From positions 1 to 59,318 of the forward strand of contig NZ_NMQT01000061.1 in assembly GCF_002234405.1 (NCBI RefSeq): DNA of 59,318 nucleotides, read 5' to 3'. The DNA comes from Amycolatopsis thailandensis. GTDB taxonomy: Bacteria > Actinomycetota > Actinomycetes > Mycobacteriales > Pseudonocardiaceae. The translations under genes were made by a program, and so were the position numbers. Below are positions 1 through 7,310 of the stretch, piece by piece (positions within the stretch are counted from its first letter, which is position 1; each line of letters starts with the position of its first letter). The notes beneath the pieces were generated by a model, which was not told where the DNA came from, ran no database searches, and saw only the letters and a list, made by a program, of their open reading frames with translations.

Positions 1-48
1 TGACCGGGACGCCGATGCCGTGGGAAGACGGCATCGGCGTCCCGGTCA
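1..48. terminator. Long perfect hairpin, probable terminator
   Basis: Bases 1-20 and 29-48 form a perfect 20-bp inverted repeat with an 8-base loop. There is no U-tract, as is common for actinobacterial terminators. It probably ends a gene left of the window and separates it from the gene starting at 131. Confidence 0.75.
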
Positions 49-117
49 CTCTCGGTTCTGCCTGATCGGGGCGCTCGTCGACACGGTTCAGCGATTACGG
101 AACCGGGGCCGGATAAC

Positions 118-123
118 TAGCTT
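118..123 (+). promoter_or_regulatory. -10 element of a leaderless promoter (SdrD-B gene)
   Basis: TAGCTT lies 7 bases before the GTG at 131. A TTACGG 17 bases further upstream could be the -35. No Shine-Dalgarno sequence lies in between, so a leaderless mRNA is inferred. Confidence 0.5.
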
Positions 124-130
124 CAGCCCT

Positions 131-1756
131 GTGAAAAGGGCACTGGTGTTGATGACGGCCGGAACGCTCCTGCTGGCCGGGGGCGCTTTTCCCGCGCACG
201 CGCAGGCTGTGGACATCCCGTCGGGCTGCACCGGCGGGGCCGCGCCGAACCCGAGCGTGGAGCAGGGCAGCCCGCCCACCGGGTACAAGTTCAACCCTGC
301 CGCCCCGGTGCCCGCCGGCACGCCGAAGAGCAAGCACCCCCGGCTGTCGACGGCGGGCGGCTATCAGCAGGACGGCGGGAAGTACGCCCTGATCTCGACG
401 CCGGACAAGATGGTCAGCACCGCCTACGCGGCGATGAAGTTCGTGCCCGGCGCCGTCTACACGCTGACCGACTGGACAGGCACGAACGACGTCAACCTCC
501 GGCGCGCGGACGCCGTCGGAGAGACTGGACTGCGGTTCTACAACGCGTCGGACAAGGTCGTCCTGGAGAACAAGCTCAAGGTCGCGCACGCCGTCGAGAC
601 CGACGGCAAACTGGCCCGGCAGGACTTCGAGCCGTCGATCGCCCCGGCGTCGGCGAACTCGGTGAAGTTCTTTGCCGCCACCGACCACAACTGGGTCATG
701 TGGGACTGCGTCCACCTGCGGATCGACTCGTTTTCGGCGAAGGCCGAGGTGCGGGATCCGGCGAGCGGTGCCTGGGGCGCCACGGCCACCCTCGAGGCGG
801 GCACCACCGCGAACTACCGCTTCACGGTGACCAACGACGGCACCACGACGCTGACCGCGGTCAAGGTCGACGACCCGTACTGCGACGTCCAGCCCACACC
901 GATCGCGGCGCTCGACGCCGGCAAGTCCGCGACCGTCACCTGCGACCACAAGAACGTCACCGAAGCCGACAACGGCCACGTCAGCACCGTGACCGTCTCC
1001 AGCGGCAAGCTGCCGAAGAAGACCTCCACCACCACGATCAAGGTCACCCCGCCGCCCGCGATCGACGAGATCGGCGAGTTCGTCTGGAACGACGTCGACC
1101 GCAACGGGCTGCAGGACTCCGCGGAGCCGGGCGTCCCGGGCGTGAAGGTGACGCTGAAGGACGCGTCGGGCACGGCGCTCGGCACGCTCACCACGGACGC
1201 CGACGGCAAGTACCGCTTCACCAAGCTGAAGGACGGCATCTACCAGGTCTGTTTCGACATCGGCGCGCTTCCGTATACGTACACGGCCAAGGACGCGGGT
1301 GACGACGCGAAGGACTCCGATGCCGATCCGGCGACAGGCTGCACGGCGACCACCACGGTCGGCCCTCGCAAGCGAACGGACCTGACGCTCGCCGCCGGCC
1401 TCAACGCGCCGACGAGCAAACTGGGCGACTTCGTCTGGCTGGACAAGGACAAGGACGGCCTGCAAGGCCGCGACGAGCTCGGCGTCCCGGACGTGAAGGT
1501 GACACTGAAGGACGCTTCCGCGAAGGAGATCGGTTCGACCGTGACCGGGCCGGACGGGCGGTACTCGTTCGGAAGCCTGCTTCCGGGCTCGTACCAGGTG
1601 TGTTTCGACGTCGGTTCCCGGCAGCTGACCAAGTCCGGCGCCGCGAAGTTCGACGGCACCGACTCGGCGGCGGATCCCGCGACCGGGTGCACGCCGCCGG
1701 CCGAGCCGGGGGTGCCGGAGGACCTGACCAGGGACGCCGGGCTGATCGAGCCGTGA
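131..1756 (+). CDS. Secreted protein with two SdrD B-type repeats
   Basis: About 541 residues. The GTG start gives a clear signal peptide (VKRALVLM, a hydrophobic core, then cleavage near AHAQA). The middle region has a DUF11/CARDB-like beta fold (around residues 205-300). Two SdrD B-type domains follow, beginning GEFVWNDVDRNG and GDFVWLDKDKDG, each with a DxDxDG-like calcium loop and the YxVCFD signature. Such domains are Ca-stabilised Ig-like stalks in surface adhesins. There is no LPXTG motif or C-terminal membrane anchor, so the protein is probably released or loosely held at the wall. The upstream in-frame extension to base 20 runs through a terminator hairpin and is rejected. Confidence 0.85.
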   Translation: MKRALVLMTAGTLLLAGGAFPAHAQAVDIPSGCTGGAAPNPSVEQGSPPTGYKFNPAAPVPAGTPKSKHPRLSTAGGYQQDGGKYALISTPDKMVSTAYAAMKFVPGAVYTLTDWTGTNDVNLRRADAVGETGLRFYNASDKVVLENKLKVAHAVETDGKLARQDFEPSIAPASANSVKFFAATDHNWVMWDCVHLRIDSFSAKAEVRDPASGAWGATATLEAGTTANYRFTVTNDGTTTLTAVKVDDPYCDVQPTPIAALDAGKSATVTCDHKNVTEADNGHVSTVTVSSGKLPKKTSTTTIKVTPPPAIDEIGEFVWNDVDRNGLQDSAEPGVPGVKVTLKDASGTALGTLTTDADGKYRFTKLKDGIYQVCFDIGALPYTYTAKDAGDDAKDSDADPATGCTATTTVGPRKRTDLTLAAGLNAPTSKLGDFVWLDKDKDGLQGRDELGVPDVKVTLKDASAKEIGSTVTGPDGRYSFGSLLPGSYQVCFDVGSRQLTKSGAAKFDGTDSAADPATGCTPPAEPGVPEDLTRDAGLIEP

Positions 1757-1776
1757 GAATTGTCGGTGGGTGGCGC

Positions 1777-1782
1777 TAGCGT
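1777..1782 (+). promoter_or_regulatory. -10 element, leaderless promoter (methyltransferase)
   Basis: TAGCGT is followed by 8 bases and GTG at 1791. It lies inside a near-palindrome centred on GCTAGC (about 1765-1790), and no Shine-Dalgarno is visible. Confidence 0.5.
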
Positions 1783-1790
1783 CGCCCACC

Positions 1791-2411
1791 GTGACCACCT
1801 CACATCTCGATGCCACCCGCGAGTCCTACGACACCGTCGCCGAGGACTACGCGGTAAGGGTCAGATCGCTCTTCGACCAGGAGCCGATCGGCCGCGCGAT
1901 GCTGGCCGCGTTCGCCGAGCAGGTGCGCGGCCCGGTCGTCGACGTCGGCTGCGGGCCGGGTCATGTCACCGCCCACCTGGCGTCGCTCGGTCTCGACGTC
2001 GCCGGTGTCGACTTGTCGCCGAAAATGATCGAGGTCGCCCGCCGTCAGTACCCTGACCTGCGGTTCTCTGCCGGCTCGATGACCGCCCTCGACCTCCCGG
2101 ACGGCGAGCTGGGCGGACTGGTCGCCTGGTGGTCGATCTTCCATCTGCCACCCGAGGAGCTCCCGGCGGTGTTCGCGGAGTTCCGCCGCACGCTCGCGCA
2201 CGATGGTCGTCTGCTGGTCGGATTTCACGTCGGCGAAGAACGTCTGAGCCCGGAGACGGCGTACGGCCACCCGGTCACCTATGACGCGTACCTGCTGGAA
2301 CCCGGCAAGGTCGCCGAGCTGATGGAGAAGGCCGGGTTCGAGGTCACCGCCCGGCTGACCATGGAAGGGAGGAAGCGACCCCAGTCCTGCCTGTCCGCCC
2401 GCGCGGTTTGA
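1791..2411 (+). CDS. Class I SAM-dependent methyltransferase
   Basis: About 206 residues. Motif I is explicit (VVDVGCGPGHVTAHL), followed by an acidic motif II (GVDLSPKMIE) and SAGSMTALDLPDGELGG, which is the Methyltransf_11/25 pattern. The WWSIFHLPPEEL stretch matches small-molecule methyltransferases of this family, but the substrate cannot be told. The GTG at 1791 is preferred over the in-frame GTG at 1770 because a -10 element ends 8 bases before it and the residues between the two starts are not family-like. Single gene between the SdrD-B gene and the AftB-like gene. Confidence 0.85.
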   Translation: MTTSHLDATRESYDTVAEDYAVRVRSLFDQEPIGRAMLAAFAEQVRGPVVDVGCGPGHVTAHLASLGLDVAGVDLSPKMIEVARRQYPDLRFSAGSMTALDLPDGELGGLVAWWSIFHLPPEELPAVFAEFRRTLAHDGRLLVGFHVGEERLSPETAYGHPVTYDAYLLEPGKVAELMEKAGFEVTARLTMEGRKRPQSCLSARAV

Positions 2412-2464
2412 CTCGCGGGCCGCGCGCCTGATCTCCTGCGCACGCAACCGAGCCGGGCGGAGCC

Positions 2465-4192
2465 ATGACGCAGACGAACACGACCACGGGCGAAAACGCG
2501 CCTGACTGGCCTTCGCGCGCTTGGTTCCGGCGTCCGTCGACCTGGACGTGGTTCGGGTTCGGCCTGGTGCTGATGGTTTACGCCGACCTCGCCTGGCGTC
2601 GCCGCTGGATGAGCGACGACGGGCTGATCGTGCTGCGGACGGTCCGGCAGATCCTCGCGGGCAACGGGCCGGTCTTCAACATCGGTGAGCGGGTCGAGAC
2701 CAACACCAGTCCTTTGTGGACGACGGTGCTGAGTGTCCTCGGGCTGATCCCGGGAGTGCCGCTGGAGTGGATCTCCGTGGTCACCGGGTTGGTCTTCTCG
2801 GTCGCCGGACTGTTCTTCGGCCTGGACGGCGCCCGGCGGCTCTACCAGCCGCTGGCGTTCCACGGGCTCGCGCCCGCCGGGGCGCTGGTGGTCTGCGCGC
2901 TGCCGCCGTTCCGCGACTTCGCGACGTCCGGCCTGGAGACCGGTCTGATCACGTTGTGGCTGGGCGGCACCTGGTGGCTGCTTGTCCGCCGTATGTCCAC
3001 AATGGATGATCTGCGCACCTGGCCGGTCGCCCTGGTCGCCGGGCTGGGACCGTTGGTGCGGCCGGATCTCGCGCTCTTCAGCGCCGTCGCTCTGGTGGCG
3101 CTGCTCGTGCTTGCGTGGCCGGGACGTCGTCGCGTGGTGGGCTTGCTAGCCGTGGCGGCCGCGCTCCCGTTGGCGTATCAGGTGTTCCGGATGGGCTACT
3201 ACGGTCTGCTGACGCCGAACACCGCCCTGGTCAAGGAGGCTTCGGAGGCGAACTGGGCTCGTGGATGGGCGTACTTCGTCGACCTCGTCCAGCCGTACTG
3301 GCTCTGGCTGCCGCTCCTGTTGCTCGCGGCCGCCGTCGTCACCGTATCGTCCACTGTGGACAAAACATTCGCGGTGCTGACCGCGGTCCCGGTCGTCGGC
3401 GCGGCGCTGCTCTCGCTGTACGTGGTCAGGGTCGGCGGGGACTTCATGCACGGGCGCATGCTGCTGCCGGCGCTGTTCTGCCTGCTGCTTCCGGTGCTGG
3501 CCCTGCCGGTGACGAGGCTGACCACGGTGTTCCTGGTGGGTGCCGGGATCTGGGCGTTCGTGGCCGTCGGGTCGCTCCGCCCGCCGTACTCCGCCGAGCC
3601 GCGTGCCGTCGGCATCACCGACGAACGGTCGTACTGGTCGCGCGCGACGGGGCACGAGTATCCGATCCTGGCCGAGGATTACGCCGATCACCCGCTGATG
3701 CCGTCGGCGCTGGACGCCGTCCACGGTGTGGACGGCCCGGCGGTGCTGGTCCAGGACTACGCGACCAGGCGCTGGTACGCGTACCCGACGGACCGGCCGT
3801 ACGTGACCGTCGCCGCGGACAGCATGGGCGCGCTCGGCCTGCTGATCCCGCTCGACATGCGGCTGCGCGACGGTTACGGCCTCGCCAATCCGTTCGCCGC
3901 GCATTCGACGCCGCTCGCCAATGGCCGTCCCGGCCACCAGAAGTGGCTGCCTCCGGTGTGGGAGCTGGCGAATTCGGCGCGGCTCCCGATCGCCGAAGGC
4001 GGCCCGGCCCGCGCCGTCGACGTCGCGGCGGCGCGGGTGGCGCTCAGCTGCCCGGAGATCGCGGCGATCGACGCGTCCGTGCGGGATCCGCTGACGGCCG
4101 GACGGTTCGCGGACAACCTCATCGGGTCGTTCACGCGCGGTTCCGTGCGGTTCCCGCGGGTGGCGACACCGCCGGTCACCTGCGCCCCCTGA
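2465..4192 (+). CDS. AftB-like GT-C arabinofuranosyltransferase (ZomB-like annotation possible)
   Basis: 575-residue polytopic membrane protein with about ten hydrophobic segments. Near the N-terminus the RRRWMSDDGLIVLRTVRQIL stretch has the paired acidic residues (D51, D52) expected in the first extracytoplasmic loop of GT-C glycosyltransferases. The following LAGNGPVFNIGERVETNTS closely resembles mycobacterial AftB (Rv3805c), which adds terminal beta-1,2-arabinofuranose to arabinogalactan from decaprenyl-phosphoarabinose. Pseudonocardiaceae have an arabinogalactan wall, so this role is plausible. Databases sometimes label this family ZomB. A soluble C-terminal part follows residue 370. Assignment is by remembered motif, not alignment. 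Confidence 0.7.
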   Translation: MTQTNTTTGENAPDWPSRAWFRRPSTWTWFGFGLVLMVYADLAWRRRWMSDDGLIVLRTVRQILAGNGPVFNIGERVETNTSPLWTTVLSVLGLIPGVPLEWISVVTGLVFSVAGLFFGLDGARRLYQPLAFHGLAPAGALVVCALPPFRDFATSGLETGLITLWLGGTWWLLVRRMSTMDDLRTWPVALVAGLGPLVRPDLALFSAVALVALLVLAWPGRRRVVGLLAVAAALPLAYQVFRMGYYGLLTPNTALVKEASEANWARGWAYFVDLVQPYWLWLPLLLLAAAVVTVSSTVDKTFAVLTAVPVVGAALLSLYVVRVGGDFMHGRMLLPALFCLLLPVLALPVTRLTTVFLVGAGIWAFVAVGSLRPPYSAEPRAVGITDERSYWSRATGHEYPILAEDYADHPLMPSALDAVHGVDGPAVLVQDYATRRWYAYPTDRPYVTVAADSMGALGLLIPLDMRLRDGYGLANPFAAHSTPLANGRPGHQKWLPPVWELANSARLPIAEGGPARAVDVAAARVALSCPEIAAIDASVRDPLTAGRFADNLIGSFTRGSVRFPRVATPPVTCAP

Positions 4193-4217
4193 CCGCCCCG
4201 CGATGTGTCGTCCGCCC

Positions 4218-4312
4218 AATCACACGTGATCGCCTTCCAATCACGCGAGATCGCTCTTCAATCACGCGAGTTCCGTCTCTGATCACGCGAGATACGCTTT
4301 CGAGCACGCGAG
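4218..4312. repeat. 21-bp-period tandem repeat, five units
   Basis: Related units (consensus AATCACGCGAGATCG plus a 6-base spacer) begin at 4218, 4239, 4260, 4281 and 4302, an exact 21-bp spacing. The array ends just before the -10 element of the next gene. A second copy with the same period lies at 33904-33956. Confidence 0.85.
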
Positions 4313-4322
4313 ACCGCCGTAC

Positions 4323-4328
4323 TAGCGT
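4323..4328 (+). promoter_or_regulatory. -10 element, leaderless promoter (SDR gene)
   Basis: TAGCGT is followed by GGCGGCC and ATG at 4336. It occupies exactly the position where a sixth unit of the 21-bp array would start. Confidence 0.6.
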
Positions 4329-4335
4329 GGCGGCC

Positions 4336-5022
4336 ATGGCTGATCTTCCCTTCGCTCTCGTCACCGGCGCCACCCGCGGTATCGGTGCCGCGGTCGCCCG
4401 CGCGCTCGCCCCCACGCACCGGCTGCTGCTCGGCGGCCGCGACGCCGACGCGCTCGGCGAACTGGCGGGCACGCTGCCCGGCGCCCGGGCGTGGCCGGTC
4501 GACCTGACCGATGCCGAGGCACTGGAAGCGGCGACAGCCGAGTTCGGCGAACTGAACGTCCTGGTGCACTCGGCGGGTGTCGCGCGACTCGGCACCCTCG
4601 AAGCCACGACCGACGCCGACTGGCGGGCGAACTTCGAGGTCAACGTGCTCGCCGTCGTCACGCTGACCAGGCAGCTGCTGCCCGCGCTTCGTGCCGCGAA
4701 GGGGCACGTCGTGGTGATCAACTCGGGCGCCGGGCAGAACGCGCGACCGGGCTGGGGACCGTACGCGGCGAGCAAGTTCGCCGTCCGCGCCTTCGCCGAC
4801 GCGCTGCGAGAGGAGGAGTCCACGCTGCGGGTGACGTCGATCTACCCCGGCCGCACGGACACCGAAATGCAGCAGGCGATCATCGCCGACGAGGGCCGCG
4901 CCTACGAGCCGGAACGCTTCCTGCGCCCCGACTCCGTCGCGGCCGCCGTGCTCTCCGCCGTCACCGCGACCGGTGACGCGCACCCGACCGAAGTGACCCT
5001 GCGCCCTCGCGGCCTGGTCTAA
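4336..5022 (+). CDS. Short-chain dehydrogenase/reductase
   Basis: 228 residues, the classical SDR length. The cofactor motif TGATRGIG is near residue 10 and an NAG-like motif (VHSAGV) follows. The catalytic Ser is in VVINSGAG and the YAASK motif supplies Tyr and Lys. The substrate is unknown; the PGRTDTEMQQA segment after the active site is typical of bacterial SDRs. ATG is chosen because of the -10 element 7 bases upstream. It is convergent with the amidohydrolase, with a shared hairpin between them. Confidence 0.9.
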   Translation: MADLPFALVTGATRGIGAAVARALAPTHRLLLGGRDADALGELAGTLPGARAWPVDLTDAEALEAATAEFGELNVLVHSAGVARLGTLEATTDADWRANFEVNVLAVVTLTRQLLPALRAAKGHVVVINSGAGQNARPGWGPYAASKFAVRAFADALREEESTLRVTSIYPGRTDTEMQQAIIADEGRAYEPERFLRPDSVAAAVLSAVTATGDAHPTEVTLRPRGLV

Positions 5023-5077
5023 CCCACGTGCCGTTGTCCTGAAGGCCACGCGCCATTTCCGGTGGCGCCGTCCGCGT

Positions 5078-5130
5078 GTTCCCAATGTCGCATTTGAGTC
5101 GCTGAGCGTCCCGAATGCGACATTGGGAAC
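5078..5130. terminator. Bidirectional hairpin in a convergent intergenic region
   Basis: A perfect 17-bp stem (5078-5094 with 5114-5130) has a 19-base loop. The 313-base gap at 5023-5335 also holds a short dyad around 5204-5235 (GTTGTCCACAG and TTGTGGACAAC). No gene is visible in the gap. Confidence 0.65.
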
Positions 5131-5335
5131 CCTTGCTGCGCCCCGGCTCAGGCCGACGTGTCGCGAAAGCCACTTTCGGGACATCGGCACCCGCTCGGCG
5201 CCAGTTGTCCACAGCCTCGCACGGTTGTGGACAACCCCGCCCCCACCAGCACTTTCCCCCGGGTCCCGCCCCCAACTCCCGATAGACTGGCCTCGGGGCC
5301 GCCCCCTGGGACGGGTGGGGGGCTGGGTAGGTGAG

Positions 5336-6643
5336 TTAAGAGCGCAGGCGTGCGGAGGTTTCGGCGACTTCGGCCTGGACTTTCGCGCGGTCCACCCGCA
5401 GGGATTCGCCGTCGCCGACGACCTGCTCGCCTGCCACCCACACGTCGCGCACCCGGCGCGAGCCGGCGGCCCACACCAGGTTCGAGAGCAGTTGCTCGTC
5501 CGGGACGTCGAGGCCCGCCGCGAAGGCCGGGTCGTCGAGGTCGACGTGCACCATGTCCGCCCAGCGGCCGGGTTCCAGCGCGCCGATGTCGGTCCGGCCC
5601 AGCGCGTCGGCGCCGCCGCGGGTGCCGAGCAGGAAGGCGTCGGCCGCGGTCAGCACGGTCGAGTCGCCGGTCGCGAGCCGCGCGAACATCGCCGAGAGCT
5701 GGAGTTCCTCCCACAGGTCGATGTCGTCGTTCGACGCCGGGCCGTCGGTGCCGAGCCCGATGGCGACGCCCGCCTTCCGCAGCTCCGTGACCCGCGCGAT
5801 GCCCGAAGCGAGCTTCGCGTTCGAGCCGGGGCAATGCGCCATCCCGACCCCGCGCGCCGCGAACAGCGCGATGTCCTCGTCGGACAGGTGGATGGCGTGC
5901 GCGGCCAGCGTCCGGCCCCGCAGCATCCCGACCTTCTCCAGCAGCGCGGGCACCGAACCATGCGCTTCGCGCTGCTTGACGTCTTCGAGTGCCGCCTCGG
6001 CCACGTGGATCTGCACCAGGGCGCCGCGTTCGGCCGCCGATTCCGCGGTCGCGCGCAGCGCTTCTTCGTTCAGCATGTACGCCGAGTGCGGCCCGTAGCC
6101 GACCTCGATCCGCTCACCGGGGCCGAACCGGAGACCGTCGGTGTCGATCCAGCGTTCGATGCCCTTCAACATCGCGCGCCAGTCCATCCCCGGCAGTTCC
6201 ATGATCGGCGGACCCAGGATCACGCGGCCACCGGTGGTGAGCACCGCGTCGGCGAGCTGCTCGCCTTCGAAGTACATCTCCGCGCTGGTCGTGACACCGT
6301 GCCGCAGCATTTCGACCGAGCCCAGCACCATGCCGGTGCGGATGTCGGCGGGCTTCAGCTTCGCTTCGGCGGGCCAGATGATCTCGGTCAGCCACCGCAG
6401 CAGCGGCAGGTCGCCGCCCATCCCGCGCAACAGCGTCATCGGGCTGTGCGCGTGCGCGTTGACCAGACCGGGCAGGAGAAGACCGCTCAACCGGGTCACG
6501 GGAGCGGACGTTTCGGGAGCCTCGGACACGGGACCGACATGGGTGACACGCCCCGCCTCGTCCACGTCGACCACGGCGTCACGCAGCAACGAGCAAGCGG
6601 GGTCGGCGGGGAGAACGACAGGAGCGTGGAAACGGCGTTGCAT
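5336..6643 (-). CDS. Amidohydrolase, Atz/Trz (MTA/SAH deaminase-like)
   Basis: 435 residues. The metal motif is in GLVNAHAHSPMTLLRG (HxH). A further His is in QIHVAEA, another in AAHAIHLSDEDI, and the catalytic Asp is in LGTDGPASNDD. This is the ATZ/TRZ-like metal-dependent hydrolase pattern, which includes 5'-methylthioadenosine/S-adenosylhomocysteine deaminases and chlorohydrolases; the substrate is not determined here. ATG at 6643 is chosen because a TAAGCT -10 (6651-6656) lies 7 bases upstream; the 25 extra upstream residues look non-coding. It is followed only by the convergent hairpin region. Confidence 0.88.
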   Translation of the reverse strand: MQRRFHAPVVLPADPACSLLRDAVVDVDEAGRVTHVGPVSEAPETSAPVTRLSGLLLPGLVNAHAHSPMTLLRGMGGDLPLLRWLTEIIWPAEAKLKPADIRTGMVLGSVEMLRHGVTTSAEMYFEGEQLADAVLTTGGRVILGPPIMELPGMDWRAMLKGIERWIDTDGLRFGPGERIEVGYGPHSAYMLNEEALRATAESAAERGALVQIHVAEAALEDVKQREAHGSVPALLEKVGMLRGRTLAAHAIHLSDEDIALFAARGVGMAHCPGSNAKLASGIARVTELRKAGVAIGLGTDGPASNDDIDLWEELQLSAMFARLATGDSTVLTAADAFLLGTRGGADALGRTDIGALEPGRWADMVHVDLDDPAFAAGLDVPDEQLLSNLVWAAGSRRVRDVWVAGEQVVGDGESLRVDRAKVQAEVAETSARLRS

Positions 6644-6650
6644 AACCGAG

Positions 6651-6656
6651 AGCTTA
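6651..6656 (-). promoter_or_regulatory. -10 element, leaderless promoter (amidohydrolase)
   Basis: On the minus strand TAAGCT is separated by 7 bases from the ATG at 6643, with no Shine-Dalgarno. Confidence 0.45.
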
Positions 6657-6659
6657 CTT

Positions 6660-7310
6660 TCAGTCGACGACGCCGCTACGCCACGCCCACGCCGCGATCT
6701 CCACCCGGTTCCGCGCACCCACCTTGCCCTGCACCGACGCCAGATGCGTCTTCACCGTCGACAGCGACAGGAACAGCTCCGCCCCGATCTCGGTGTTCGT
6801 CAGCCCCTTCGCGGCCGCCTTGACGACGTCCAGTTCCCGCGCGGTCAGCGGCTCCGAAGGCGGGACGACCTCGCGTTTCACCGCGCCGCCGTCGAAATGC
6901 TTCAGCAGCCGGACGGTGATCTGCGGCGACACCAGCGCGTCCCCGCGCGCGGCCGCGCGCACCGCCTCGATCAGCAAAGCCGGGCCCGCGTCCTTCAGCA
7001 GGAACCCGCTCGCGCCGTTCCGCAGCGCGGTGTGCACGTACTCGTCCAGGTCGAACGTCGTGACCACCACCACCTTCAGCGGATCGGCGACGTCCGGGCC
7101 CGCCAGCTGCTTGGTGACCTCGAGCCCGTCGATCCCCGGCATGCGGATGTCCAGCAGGCAGACGTCCGGCCGCAGTTCGCGCGCCTTCGCGACCGCCGAG
7201 ACACCGTCCGGGACGTCGGCGACCACCTCGATGTCGTCTTGGGCGTCCAGGATCATCCGGAAGCCGATCCGCACCATGTCCTGGTCGTCGGCGATCAGTA
7301 CCCGGATCAC
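6660..7310 (-). CDS. NarL/LuxR-family response regulator
   Basis: 216 residues. The receiver domain has the acidic pair (IADDQD), phosphoacceptor D54 in LLDIRMPG, the switch Thr in VVTTFDLDEY and the conserved Lys in GFLLKDAG. The C-terminal LuxR HTH reads LTARELDVVKAAAKGLTN then LSLSTVKTHL. Its GTG start overlaps the kinase stop codon by four bases (GTGA), so translation is coupled. It probably controls the divergent ABC exporter at 9260, by analogy with such pairs; this is inference. Confidence 0.95.
   Translation of the reverse strand: MIRVLIADDQDMVRIGFRMILDAQDDIEVVADVPDGVSAVAKARELRPDVCLLDIRMPGIDGLEVTKQLAGPDVADPLKVVVVTTFDLDEYVHTALRNGASGFLLKDAGPALLIEAVRAAARGDALVSPQITVRLLKHFDGGAVKREVVPPSEPLTARELDVVKAAAKGLTNTEIGAELFLSLSTVKTHLASVQGKVGARNRVEIAAWAWRSGVVD

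Noticed and set aside
95..1816. 573-codon minus-strand open frame over the SdrD-B gene
   Set aside because: Arginine- and glycine-rich shadow of the plus-strand gene caused by high GC; no family motifs.
4218..4312. CRISPR array
   Set aside because: Units are only 21 bp, spacers are 6-10 bases and similar to one another, and no cas genes are in the window.
5123..6823. 566-codon plus-strand frame opposite the amidohydrolase
   Set aside because: Composition is that of an antisense shadow, and the minus strand holds the metal-binding motifs.
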